DNA of 64,000 bases. It comes from Acanthaster planci (Eukaryota > Echinodermata > Asteroidea > Valvatida > Acanthasteridae). Every line of letters starts with the position of its first letter. The first letter of the stretch is position 1. Under the pieces are notes generated by a model. It had not been told where the DNA came from. It made no database searches and saw only the letters and a program-made list of their open reading frames with translations. Of this stretch, positions 21,863-62,500 are shown in pieces. The translations under genes and the position numbers were made by a program. The stretch lies in contig NW_019091364.1 of the NCBI RefSeq assembly GCF_001949145.1, positions 8,330 to 72,329 of the forward strand. The letters run 5' to 3'.

Positions 21863-24700
21863 TGTGCAGTTAAATTAAGGGTCACTTCCTAATTAATCAA
21901 ATCAGATGACTTTGACAGACGGAATTTTCTCACCTGCCACCTCACTCATAATAAAACTGATGGAAGAGGTCTCCACTTCACTTCCTCCCATGCCCTGTGA
22001 CCTGCTGCCATCACCTTAAAATGACTGATCACATCCTCAAAACTAATTGGAGAAAAAGGTTCTTCTGTTGTTGAAATGATTATGTACGGTATTCATGAAG
22101 AAACTGGCAAGTGTATTTAGATGTTGAGTGAATGCAATTGATGATGGGATCCATTTCTTATTGTTAAATTATTGTCAATTAGATGATAGTGATAGCTGGA
22201 GAGGTGGTGTACAGTTAATTACCAAGTTTAGATTTACAGTATCTCGCTGCAAGTACTGTAGTCCCGAAAATTACAGTTGTAATCTTTCTTGTAGGCTTAT
22301 TTCCCCTCACAGATGAAAATGTAACATGGGAATTCCTACATTGGATATAATTTTAATGCCTTGATTTATAGTTTTATAAAGCTTCTTGCACAAAGCAATG
22401 CAAAGCCATGACTAAATATTAAGCTGCTATTTTTCTGTGATGTTCCCTTTATACTGTAATTGTTACAGATAAACAGAAATTCTCAGGTTGAACAGATTAC
22501 CTTCTGTTGCCATGGTAATGTTCAAATCCTCTGGGGCATTCAGATTGTATGTGAATGTAATTCATCAAAAACAGCCTCTGTTGAGATTAACTTGGAATAG
22601 ACTCTTCAAAAGATTTTTAAATTTCATATCTGAACATTTTAATAAACAGTAAATAACCTGACAGTTAAATCACTTGACAGGTCATGTCACGTACATGCCA
22701 ACTACATCTGTATACAGGTATATGTCCTGACATAGTCTGCTTACCTTTTCTGAAAACTCCCAGTCATTTGTCAGTCAGCCAGTGCTATGTCCCTCGGTGT
22801 TTACCATACTCCTGATGTGTGTATAACTTCTTGTTATACAAAGTGAATTTTCAACTGAGGACTTGTATAGAATTTCAAGATATTAAATATGCCTACAGAT
22901 AAGTCCAAACAATGGTTTGTTAATCATTTTTTAAACAAATCCTGTAATAAAATTGGCTCAGATATGTTTCTACGTTTTGGAGAGAGGATGGTTTCAGCTA
23001 GGAATGGCTTGAAATTAATGATGGGAAAAATTATTAATCTGACTCTACCTACACAAAAATGAATTTCATGTGGTTTAATTTTGAATTCATCTTGATGTTG
23101 AATTCATTTTATTACATGGACCAAGTGAAAGAAATATGACTTCTTCAGAATAATTTATGGTATTATACAGTACAATAAGTGTTTATTTAACACCAACAAA
23201 ACAAACATTTCATTAATAATTTACAGTCATGTATGTGTGCCTTTATAACAGAAAACTAACAATATAAATAAATACCTGCACTCATGAATGATTTGATGAG
23301 TTAATCAAGCTGCTGAATGGACAACCATTCAACAAGGGCAAAGGAACTAAGGCAAATTAAGTATTAAAATAGGAGCAAGTGTAGTGTATATGTATAATGT
23401 ATATGTTCAACTATTTGAAGCATTCAATGGCAAAAGGCAAGTACATTATAAGGTAGGGCTACGTAAGAGAAATGGGGATTACATCCAGACTGAGCAATGC
23501 CTGTCAAATCAGAATTTAGCGAATAGAACTTGGGGAGGGGAGGGCATAGAGGAAAGATTTGACTTATAATCTACTAAATCATAAAAATTGTTGTGGTATT
23601 CTTCACATTAAGTCCATCAAAATGGCCACCACCCAGAATTATGAAAGCCTTCATTGTTTTTATCGACATCATCTTTTGTACCCAACAACAATAATCCTTA
23701 TCCCAGTCCTACTGATACAGCTGCATCACTACTTGGCCAAAAGCCAATGCACATTTTCAGTGGTGTACTCTGCAACATGATTATGTAATCGTTACATAAT
23801 GTATCAGCACTGAGCAATATCCAATGACTGGGAAAACAGTGGTCAAAAAGGAAAAATGTAAACAAAACAAAAAAATTCACTATTTATCCCCAGAGGCTAT
23901 CTGTTGATACGTGTACATGTACATAATTCTGTGTACATGTCATTGCAAGTACACCAGACTTAAAAAAAGAAGAAAAATTGACACTGATCCAGTTTCTTTT
24001 CTTACTTTTAACATCAACTGTGGCTAACTAGCATTATTTTGGTAATATACATTTATGCACACACATTACATGCTAGACAGCACAATGTCGACAAATTGGT
24101 ACCTTATTCTAATATTATATTTAATATTTTCCCCATCTTTCTTTACTCTCAAGCAGTATTTAAAGCTCTGATCATAAACATGTAACTCTGACATTTTACA
24201 TTTCAAACAGTTTCAAGCAGACAATTTCCTCTAATATTAACCCAATAAGCTGTACAATGTTGAGCTGAGCTGAACTTTTTATCACTTTTTTGTTACTGTT
24301 TGGAAACCTGATTTGTTTTCCTAGTACAACACATACTACACTCATGCATTTTTGTACATGTAGACCATCTGTCCAATTTTAAATACATGTAGAATATCTA
24401 AATGCACAGATACACCAACTACTTGACACAACCAGCGCCTTTTGGGAAAGAAGCAACCACTGCACTATTATATAATTCATTTTCCTTTCGGATTACACAA
24501 CACACTTTTATATGGCTATTTACATCATTTTTCAGCAAGTTTATTTCCCATTGCAATTAAGAAAAATACAGGGTGTTCCAGATATGTTTATTCCAAATGC
24601 ATTGTTCCAACCAAACATTAAAAAACTGACAATTTGGTCTCAATTGTATTTCATGCCCCATCGATATTTTTTATCGTGTGTTACATTTAACATTGTTTTG
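21863..24700. other. YBEY 3' flank and intergenic sequence
   Basis: AT-rich sequence following the YBEY stop, with AATAAA at several places (for example near 21950 and 22640). It probably contains the YBEY 3' UTR. No conserved exon, RNA gene or bounded mobile element was recognised. Confidence 0.5.
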
Positions 24701-24739
24701 TGTGGTTGTGAGGATATTCCCATGCAGTAAAAGACTTAG

Positions 24740-25276
24740 TTGGATATATACACCCTTTAAACTTCTTCCTCTCCAACTTTAAATAACACCAGGTCTTCAA
24801 AATAAGCTTCATCTTGATAAAGTCCGAACATCTATTCACCTTTCCACTGTTAGATACCAGGGACCCCTTCTCTGGAACCAAATCAGATCTCTTTGTCCAA
24901 TGACGACAACTGCAACTTGTAAAAGGCATTATAGGAAACTTTTATTAAATGCGGCGGACAATTGAGAGTATGATTTCTTCTGAACAATGCCAAAGTTGTA
25001 TTTATGTATTTTTAAACCTGTAATTAGGATTTTGTGTTGTTGTATACAGCTATTTACTAACTTGAACTAATGAAGACCTTCACACATTATTCTGTATTAT
25101 TTATTTTGATAGTTGTTTCTCTCGAGAATTGTAAATTTACATGTATTATCTTTGCAGGGGGCAGACCCCGTACAAGCTTCGGCTTTTTGTCTGACCTCCC
25201 TCCATACTATTTAATTTATTTTCATTACCTGATATTATTTAAATTGTGTATAGTATGGGAAATAAATAAACCAAAA
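24740..25276 (+). mobile_element. Degenerate 3' end of a non-LTR retrotransposon
   Basis: Bases 24822-24964 read VRTSIHLSTVRYQGPLLWNQ.. and end ..RHYRKLLLNAADN then stop. This is the C-terminal pattern (VRTSIR..RYQGPLLWN) common after the reverse transcriptase of CR1/L2/jockey-type LINEs. The matching NTRSSK motif just upstream is in another frame and broken by stops, so this is a dead copy. The 3' UTR continues through CAAGCTTCGGCTTTTTG and ends at AAATAAATAAACC. Confidence 0.7.
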
Positions 25277-26092
25277 AACCAAACCAAAATAAATAGCAAA
25301 TTTGGGACCAGTCTAAACGGGCAAAAGATATGCCACACTATTTGCAAAAGCAGATCTGATGATTAAATTTGACAATTATGAAGTCCATAGGAACAAGTAC
25401 TTTAAAAAAAAACAACTTACTTTGCCCAGATGTGGCACAAGACACGTTTTGTTGGGACACCCTATAATTCTAATAAATTACAATGTGCACTGAATGAACA
25501 GTTAAGTTACTGTTTACATAATTCATTTGTATAATGTTCAATTTAAATACCCGAAAATTAAATCTAGTCTCCTCTGAGCCATGTCCTCCTCTATCCAGAT
25601 TAGCCACTCTGTGTTAAGGGTAAACTGTCTACTACATCACAAACCTTAGACAAGTAAAATGTCAAACTAGAAGCCACTTCTAAGTTGTATAATTTTTTAC
25701 TTCACACTACGCTTTAAACTACAAACTAGATCCGATCTGTTGTCTTCAAACATTGCTCCAGGGAGTATATCTAATAATTGATGCTAAAGCTAGAATTCAC
25801 AAAGTCATCTAAAGTTTTGAATGGTGTGACATGCACACTTACAAGCAAAAAAACACAAAACCAATCCTTTTTGGTTTTCAAAAGCACCAAAACAGTCTCA
25901 AATCCAACAGACAATAGTGTAAGGAGCACACAGTGAGAAAAAGTTGGTTTCTGGAAAACTGACATTTAGCCTGTTTGCTATCCCAAGGCTTCCATTTTGA
26001 TCAGCTCTTTAATGCATTCATCAAAATAACCAACTGTCATTACACGTGGGAACAAATTACCCAAAACGGTTCACAGGAATTTCCTTGTGAAT

Positions 26093-26158
26093 TTTGGTTC
26101 AGCCCACTACCCAGCCAAAATAAACTTTGGTTCAGCCCACTACCCAGCCAAAATAAAC
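26093..26158. repeat. 33-bp perfect tandem duplication
   Basis: Two identical adjacent copies of a unit starting TTTGGTTCAGCCCACTACCC and ending AAAATAAAC. The perfect identity points to a recent slip. Confidence 0.95.
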
Positions 26159-27724
26159 ATTATATTTATACAGGGAATACAAAACCCTGTAACTTGATTA
26201 CTATACTTATGTTTTGCACACAGGTCCCATTATGATTTTATCCGAGGATGCACAGGTGTTCTTCAGTTTACTTGCTATCAGCAAATCACATTAGAGTCTC
26301 ACAAGCAAATATATCAGAAACTGATCATGTTTTGAGATATGGTTGTCCAGTACTTCTCCCTGTTATCTTAGCTTTCATCAGATTACAAGATAATTTACCA
26401 ACTTTCACATGTGGCTATAAATCAACTTTTTAAAGCTCACTACAATACAGTCAAACACTTTCGGCCTTTGCAAGTCCTTTATATAAGAGAGGTCAATGCT
26501 TTTAGGTTACATTTTACTGAAGGTTGCAGGCTCTGGTACGACATACCTCACCCAGTTGGAAGGCATTTCACTGGAGCACTGCTAATCCACAGTAACCCTA
26601 GCAACTGTTACATCATCAAGCAAGTTATCTACCATGCAAGCTGGGTGCCAGACACATCAAGTAAAAAGGCAAGAAACCACAGTACAGGCAGGAAAAGTTC
26701 AACAGCTCCATTCCAAAGTAATCAAATTTCAAACACATGAAAATGCATACTGATTAATAGAAACACCACAGCTTTAATGCAAGAGGAAAACAAAGGAAAC
26801 TATCAAATCATGTAGTGGTAAACTCAAAGCAGCAAAGCCATAAAAACAAGCCAAAAGTTGGAAAAAAAACCAAAATGAAACACTCAAAGCAGGCTCTGGT
26901 AAGACATGTCTCCCCAAATACAGGAAACATTTCACTGGAACACTGCTTTCAGTATGAAAACTGAATATCAAAGTTGCCGTAGGATGTGAAAAATTACAAT
27001 GAGGAGAATGTTAGTTGGGTACTGGTAGGAAGAAGGGAGATAAAGCCATGTTGGAAGAGTCACAAGTGTAGTTTGCAATGTTTTGAATGCTAATTTAATC
27101 TTCTTGCAATCTGTACTTGGACAACCTGATATAGGGATTCAGAAAACGGAATCTTTTAGAATATGTAAAATTGGAAATAAATGGATATTTTAGTCAATTG
27201 AAGTAAACACCCAGATTGGTATGAACATCCTACACCTGCATCACATTGGTGTATTAACTGCCGGTCAAAAGTGTTCCTTTTTCCATTGTAAAATGAGTAA
27301 CTATAACATTTATGTGCGCTTCTGACACTGAGATAAAGATGTGCGTATCTGACCGACCAACAACTTTCCTGCAGCTGAAAGAAATCATCTTCATTTAACG
27401 AAGGAAAGTTGAACTAGGCTACATTACACAACAAAACTTTTCTCTATTTTATTCATTACATTAAAATCTGTTTGAAATTCAATACAAAGTCTGTATCTCT
27501 GTTAACTAGTCCGGCTACTTATGCTTCAATTTAGTTGAATCATACATGTATCTATATCTAGCTCAACATGTAGCAGAAGCTGTCACTAAAGGACGTCAGA
27601 AAATTGGAAAATATTCAAGATTTTGTAACAACAACAAAAACAACTGTAGATCTGATGGATTTGGTGCTAAATATGAAGAAAGCTCTGGTACATTTCATAG
27701 GACCGAATCTAAGGCCGTGTACAA

Positions 27725-27830
27725 AACAGGCTTCTAGAGCTACGGCTAGGTCTGTTGTCTGTGCGTCGCTGCTTATTTCCAATGGAGTTAAGACCTAGAC
27801 CCAGCTTTAGACAACAGATTCAGAGGCAGC
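27725..27830 (-). repeat. Dispersed ~100-bp palindromic repeat, copy 2
   Basis: The reverse complement reads CTGAATCTGTTGTCTAAAGC, GGTCTAGGTCTTAA .. ACAGACCTAGCCGTAGCTCT, AGAAGCCTGTTTT, collinear with the copies at 7082 and 44272. GGCTAGGTCT near one end and AGACCTAGAC near the other form the inverted pair. Confidence 0.65.
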
Positions 27831-29046
27831 CTAAGTATCTGAAATCTACAAGACCTTAAATGTACATGTACATAGGTTCCTTATTAAAATAACACCGGAG
27901 TTGATGCTTTAGGGGGCAGACAAAATGATTTCCCAAAATTTCACCTCAAATCCTGCCATCGATGACTGTGACTCAGGTTTTCAAGGAAAAGCTTTCAACA
28001 TGGGAAAACATTTTGCCTAGGATTCCATTTCTTCTTTGCAAAGCCAAAAACAACTGAAAATTAAAAAAAAATACATTTACTCCATGTATATGTACAGGGA
28101 CCCTCTTTTAGAAGAATTACTCTGAAATGCACGCATGGTACTTACACAAGCTTCATGTCTAGCTAACACATCTTTGATAGATATAGTTACCGTACAACCT
28201 TCACAAGACCACAATACGGATAGAAAAAGGAGCATTTCAACAAGTTTTAAAAGTTCTTATTTGATAAATTACTTATTAGGTTAACTCTAGTGAGGAAATA
28301 CAGAGATCAATGTTTTTTACACGCATGGGGATATTTCCCATAAAATTTTCACAATAAGATTGCTCACATCCAACACTTTTCTGCAAATCGCCTACATACT
28401 GCATATAGTAGCTTCTACTGATCTGGGTTAATAGTCCTATTTGCCCACATTACTTGCCAGAACAATGCTCAAATTACTTACAAATAAGCCACATTCTATG
28501 CATGTACAACTGTAATTGATTGAGTGAGGAATTCCTGTATCAAGGATGTTTTGTACAATTAATGCCTGTTTGTATTTTGTTATTTTTTAGAAACTTTCTA
28601 CATAATCATGGTTTTTAATAGGCAACATCTAATCCCTGTTGGCAAATCACCAGGCGGCCATTTTGTACCTTACGGAAGTTGAAATCTAGAGATTGACATT
28701 GGCATGACAATAATATTTATGAAGCCACAGCAGTAAGTGCTATCATGACATGATAGGTGGCTCAATGCAATATCAATATGATTATGTCTGATCAAGTCTG
28801 GGTGCAAGGCCAAATTGGCCGCCAAGTGAAAATGTTTCTATTACTGTCTTATTTCTTTATTTTAGTTTACACAGACTTCTACATGTATCTAAGAATTTAC
28901 TGCAGGTGCAGACTTCATGAGTTTGTATCAAGATTCCATTTATCACTCCTACCTCTGCTGGGTTTGACCCATTTATAGCCATTTTGTCTCAAATTTTTCT
29001 AAATTTTTCAGATGGTTTTGTGAAATGGAGATATTCATCACTTCCA

Positions 29047-55940
<26,894 letters not shown>

Positions 55941-56567
55941 GGTAAATCGATTCAATTTCCCGTTGTCTTGAAATCAAGGAATGTGTTTTCAAATACCGTA
56001 ATCGCCGACTTACTCAGTCCACCAACCAACATCAACATCACACTGTCGACTATGTAATGTAAGTCTATGCGTATAAATGCTAATGTTATGTACAGCCGGC
56101 GACTTTCGCAATGGAGAAAATGGCCAAAGAAAAAACATTAACTTACGCCACCAAAATACCACGACCGAGACAATAGGGGTTCTAAGGATACCCTGGGTAT
56201 GGAACTGACGGCATGGCAGATGTCCAGGGTTAAAATGATACAATTTTGTGGAGAAAATGTATTATTTACATGGCAGAGTTCGACCGACTTTTTCACACGT
56301 ACAGCATCCACCTACTTTCAGTAAGAAAACTATGACATCAGTGCTGTTTAACAATTCTCGCGAGGCTTTCAAAGTATATGGACTTAGTAGTTAGATTTGA
56401 AACAATTTCTGAGATGAAATATTATCTTACTTCCTCCAAAGCTTTTTGATAATCAATAAAAAATAAAATTTTATAACTTAAAAACTTTCGATTGACTTTC
56501 AGAAAAATGTTCAAGATACTGTGAAGTCTCGTTTTTCTCTGTAATCACGTGGCCAAATAAATTAAAC
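55941..56567. promoter_or_regulatory. Bidirectional promoter region KHC / DCTN2
   Basis: These 627 bp separate the divergent start codons of kinesin heavy chain (55940, minus) and dynactin p50 (56568, plus). Both 5' UTRs and promoters must lie here. A minus-strand CTGAGTAAGTCGG near 56015 could be a 5' UTR splice donor. No TATA box was seen at a suitable distance. Confidence 0.6.
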
Positions 56568-59500
56568 ATGGCGGACCCCAAGTACGCCAATTTACCAGGG
56601 ATTGTAAGTAAACTGGCTTAAAAATTATAGTATAATAAACTTAATATGTGTTGTGTACTGTGAAAAAGTAAGTTTAGGCAAAATTCACGTGTTTGATTGA
56701 AGTATTTAGATGATTTTCGTCCACTAGTGCAGAAAAAAACTTCAATTAAGAGTTGGGTGCGGCCACAGTCCAACACTGTGACGGTAGCACTATATACGCA
56801 TCGACATGCCTACAGATGCGTACAACCGCGCTCTATTCTGGGTACAACTGTGATGTGTAACGTTACGTGGCATGTACATGTACACGAACATAAACATGTA
56901 CATGTAGGCCTGCTACTGCGTGATAACAGTGTAGGCCTATGGACGTTTAAAAATTTGTAAGAAAATATTTTGACATGACATGAAGGAAACAGTTTCCTAT
57001 CCAGACAACATGCTGAGCTACACGTAGCTGTGAGCATGGTGAGAATGCACTTGGTTGTCAGGTTGTCTAAATGGTGTTGGCACAATTTGCTCTCCCATCT
57101 TGCCAATGTCCCCTGCATGTTTTGTGCACTTTTTTAATTGCACTGTATTGTTTGCAGCCAGAGGCAGACAACGAAACTTGGCCATTTTAGGAATAGTTCC
57201 ATATCAGGACACCTATAATTTAATTATTCTCTAAAGTGACCTACATCCTGTGTTAACCATCTGAAGAAGATGGTTGTGATGATGAGGGTTGGTTTGGGGT
57301 TGGTTTGCATTGCGGGGAGGGGGGAGTGTGTACTTTCTTTCACATTGCATCATTCAATTGTTTGATAACATTTTGGTATTTTTATCAGTCAATTTTAAAT
57401 AAACATTTTATTTAATGTGTAAACCTGTATTTTTTACTGTTCTGTTTTGAATATGTAGTTCCTTGTATTTTTATAGTTTTAATGTAATTATTGTAAATCA
57501 AACTGAAATTCAGCCTTTGACCGCAAGAGTTTGGGTAATAAACCATAAATTATAATACTAATAACAATTAGAAAGCAAAAAAAAAGTCCAGAAAAGTTCA
57601 CCTGAGAAAGGAAAAAACCAAGTCGTTTACTTAGTATGCTTAGAAAACAATTACATGGACCTGCATGTAGAAACCAACCAACCTTGTGCATAAGGTGTCC
57701 AGCGGCATCTGTAAATGAAACTCTTTCTGCCATTTTTGCCTGTTTGTTTTAAATTATTTTAGGGCCTATAATTTATGTTATGCAAAATTGGTGCATAAAC
57801 ATTTTACACTGTAAGATAATCGTGCACCAGTTTTTATTGTGTGACAGACCATTTTTAATTTATGTGGAGGAGCATAGATTCTTGTAACAGTTATTTTGCT
57901 TAAAATTGTTTTATCATAATAAGATAATAAATATGTTCTTTGCACTCAAGAGAATGGATGTGACTAATACCTGAGCCACACTCAAGGGTATTACATCAGC
58001 ATCCATTCTTTTGAGCTGGTGTCTCAAGGGCATGAATATTGTCCATTCTCCTGCACTTGTCTTAAATGCACATTTGAGACTGGTCACGCACATTCCATTC
58101 ATAAATACCTTCTGAGTCCATAAGTCAAAACAAATTTAAAACTTACAGATTTGTAATGATTCTGTTCAGCAATTTTACTTCATTTTTTCAAATAGCCCTC
58201 TATCCATATTGTAGTGTGTTCTTCCCGTGAGTAGTCGTGAACAATCTCCTACATGTATGAGGATTGGTACACACAAAACTTGTACTGCATGAGGTTGCGC
58301 ACAACCAGCAGGTGTTTTGTAAACCATTTAAGACCGACCAATTGACAGGTTGCCAACCAATAGGAATGGCTAAATTATCTTTTGTATTTATGTAATGTGA
58401 AAAATTACCCAATTTCAGATTGTTTCCCTTTTTTTTTTACTTTTTAAGATGTCTTATTTAATGTTGGGATTCATATTCGTACATATACATGCGTATGTTT
58501 ACCTTACAGGACACCCAGCCAGATGTGTATGAGACCAGTGACCTACCAGAGGATGATCAACAGCAAGAAGTGGTAATAATAGAGTTTGTTACTTACTATA
58601 GTTTAGTTTCTTTAAATGTGCTTCCCTCTGATGCTCAGTGGACGGTGGGCCCCACTGGCTCCCAAGGAAAGTGCCCATGTAAACAGTGTGTACATGCCCT
58701 TTTATCGGTTCATGGGCCCTTCTTTATCGTACTAGCTCTATTGCCCACCTTCTCATTATTTCACGTACATCTGGTAATTGAGTGAATGGACTGGGTATGC
58801 AAGTACATGTATGTCCAGAAGTTTCCAACGCTCTAGCAGTTCTTTGAAGCTATAGCAGTCTATACTGTGCACTAAAATAAAAGCAAGAGTTCACGCTGGT
58901 GTACGTTTCAACTGTCTTTTCCAAATTGCAATTCTATGTAACTGGTCAAAACTCCATACATGTAATAAACGCTAGTTAAACGTTTATAAAAGGTCCGTGT
59001 ACAAAGGGTTACAGAGCTCTTAGTCTTACAGAGGCTTCCAAATTCTTTCCTTCAATTCCTTTCAAGAGATTAACCTAGGAGAAAGATGCAGAGGTGGAAA
59101 AACTTTCTTCCTCCACCCTCCATTCTACTCTGCTTATGAAAAAAACGAGCAATGCCCTGCATTGACATCCCATCATTACAGCCTAAATGCCTGTGAACAA
59201 CAGAGGGCACTATAATGCTTTCACGGGATTGATCTTGGCACTAACACAGTGTATGACATCATCTGTGCAGAGGCCTATCCATTCTTTGGCTGGAGGAAGC
59301 ACCCCTCATGAATTTTATTATTGAGAAGATAATTGGTGTAAAAGGTCTTTTGTTATTATAACGCCTTCTGAGAAAGTATATGTAAACATGGTAAATAGGC
59401 TCTAAGAATAGACCAATATGAATTTACAGGTCTTTGTACATATTTCAAATTGTGTACGAATTTTCCATCTCCCACGCATATTGACATTCTATTTTTCTCT

Positions 59501-62500
59501 GTAAGCTTAAGGTCTGGAATTATTATTTGGTTACTGTAGTAAACAATTTTGAAAAGACTTTGTATTTTCAATATTTGAAATGAGCCAAGTTTGCATCTTT
59601 GCCTCGTCGCACAACAATATCATTTCAATCATTTTTTTGTCTTTTAAGGATGAGCTGAAGAGTGAGAGTGTGGAACATTTCAATGTGAATGCAAACACTG
59701 CTTTCAGCAAGTTCAAGGACAAGAAATTACTAGATGGAAATGTAGGTAAGACAGACTGTATTCAGCAAGATACTCTAATGGCATTACTCACATAATTGGA
59801 AACTCTTAAGGTCAGTAACAGGTGTACGCAATCGCTCAGACTTCAATTTTATTCTGTTACTTCAGGCAAGGAGTGGCCATCAGTAATAGAATATGAATTA
59901 TACACCAACCCAGATCTCCAAGTGTCTGGTGACTCTTTAATTCTAGGCAAAAATTGATTATTTTGTCTCAGATTTCTCTGACCGGGTGAGCCACTCCAGA
60001 AGGACAGGTTACTTTGTGCCTAGGACTGAGTATGAAATAGTAAGTATCTAAAGTTGCCTTTAATAAAAAAATTTTTTCTGAAATAAGTTACACATTTCAG
60101 ACTTGATTTGTAAAGACCAGTCCAAAACTGCTGATTTGAAAATCCAAGTTTATAGTTGTTTGAGAAAATTTTTAATATTGAAAACTTTACAGGCTTTCTG
60201 TTTGCCTAACCAGCTGACATAGTTACTAATTCCAGAAACAACCACTCCCTGATTTGAAATATCTGCGGATATTTCTATTCAAACGACAGAGAATGGATGA
60301 TTAACCCCAATAGTCCTCAATTCTGAACAGATGGAGGATTGAGGACTGTTAGGGTTAAATAGGGATGGCGTATCACAGCAAGTCTGTATTTGACTTTCTT
60401 TATTCTTGCTTGTAACATCAGCTTGAAGAAGGAACAGAAATCAAGGAGACACCAGTCCAGAAGTACCAGAGATTACAGCATGAAATCAGAGAGCTGTCAG
60501 ATGAAGTGGAACAACTTAAAGTAAGCCTTTAGTGCTGATTTGCCAGTTTAAAGTGTATACAGTCGAACATGCTGAATACAAGCTCGAAGGGACTCTTCAA
60601 AAAACATTGTCTTACAGTAAACCTTGTATTATACGTGTTGACACTTATCTCATAGAGTGCAAGCCTGGTGTCATGCACCAGCAGGCATTGTTATACACTA
60701 TGGCAATGTACATGTACTGCAGGCCTACATGTACCGTACTATATGTCATTGGACACATGTAGGGCTTAAGAAATGTATAGTGGGTCAAATTTCAAAGAAC
60801 TACATGCTGGGCCGACAAACTTTACGCAGCACAAGGTTCACTGTCTTGACTCCAAAATTTTGACAGCATGTCCTGTCCAAGTCAGTCAGTCACTGTGTCT
60901 GTTCATCTTTTTTTACCAGCAAGCAGCTGAGGATTCCAAATCCCCCAGTGTAACACCAGTGTCTTTGATGCAGCAGCTCAGTGGTCTTCAAGAGCAGCTG
61001 TATGGCTTACACTTAGAGAAAATTCTTGGTTCAGATGCTATGCTGGAGGCTGCTGACCCCCAGGGAACTCTGCCAAAGTAAAAGAAGATTTTGAAGCTAG
61101 TCTAACTTACTTTATGACAGATTTTTAAGTTTATACAATTAAAAGATTTAGAGAAAATTTGGTAGAGAAATGTATGGTTTGTTGTGCTGTTTCAAAACCT
61201 GTCATGATTGATAGAATTGACATCATGTTTAACTGGTCCGAAAAAGAGCAGATGTGTTTACGTAACCCATGGTGTTAAGATTTTTCTGTCCCTGGATGAC
61301 ATTTAACTCGTTTTACTTGAAACTGTTTGGTAGGAAGTTATTAAGTCAGCTGGAGGCTTTCAAGAATCTTAGTGTGCAATCAGCTGGTAAATCCCCTGCC
61401 AAGCCTGACCCCCAAAATCAAGATGGCTGCATTACCTATGAGCTACACTACAGCCCGGAGCAAGCCAAATTTGCCCAACTCTCCAAGGTAAACATTATAG
61501 ACTTATACATGTACTGGCTGTCAGTTTCTGTTCTGCATTGCCTGTACTAACAGAGCTTGTCCAAAATTAAACTTGATCATAGCTTTATTGTTTTAGTTCA
61601 TTGAGCTACATTGTGTACAGGAAGGACTCAAAATGCTCGCATAATTGAAAGTGAAACTCTGGAAGTGAATTCATCAGTGTGCATTGTGTAAATATGGCCG
61701 AAACTTTTGAAACTCTGGTCAGTATTGCACATCACTTGAAACTAATGAAATAAAATTCTGATAATCAGCCTTGTGTAAAATTAATGACATGTCCATTACA
61801 CACAAAATGTGTGTAGGTTAATGGAGTAAATATTCCAAAATGTACAACTATAAAACTAAATGCACTGCAAGTCCAGTCCTTTCACCCTTAATAGGAAATG
61901 ACTATTACAAGAAGGGACATACGTTTTACATCCCATATTTTTTTTTCATTCTCTTTTACAGGCATCAGAGTTAGAGCAGAGGTTAGCCAAGTTGGAGGAC
62001 ATTATCGGGCAAGACTCACAGAAATTTGTAAGTTCCAGGAACTTTGATGGAGATTATTCTTTGGATATGTCAAATTTTTCCTACAGAACATAAGCAAAAT
62101 GTGTGATTTTTAGCTGTTGCTTCGCTTGTTTTATCTCCATGTAACATACAACTTCCCTGCTTAGTAGTGCAAGTGTTACACAGTTTGGTTACTGAGCTTG
62201 GTGTTTAATAATAAGTACAGTAAACTCCGGCTAAGTCGGCACTCTCAGAACTCCAGAAATTATGACAACTTACGCAAATGCCAACCTGTGCTGTAAGTCG
62301 TCATTTTGCTGACTTACACATACACATGTATTGCCTATGTACATTATGATTCCTTGCATTAATTCAGTGGCTTTGATTTACCCTGCTTTATTTCTACCTC
62401 CATGGTCGATCCCAGCAAAGTCATTCTCTATTATTATCCTCACGGGCCACAAATTCGATAATTGATCATGTGCCCCTAAGGACGAAGCAAGGACGGCAAG

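Larger units (their letters stand above)
25277..29046. other. KHC 3' UTR / intergenic region
   Basis: No conserved exons were found. The part nearest 29046 should be the 3' UTR of the minus-strand KHC long isoform. Two small repeats are listed separately (26093-26158 and 27725-27830). The rest is AT-rich and unremarkable. Confidence 0.5.
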
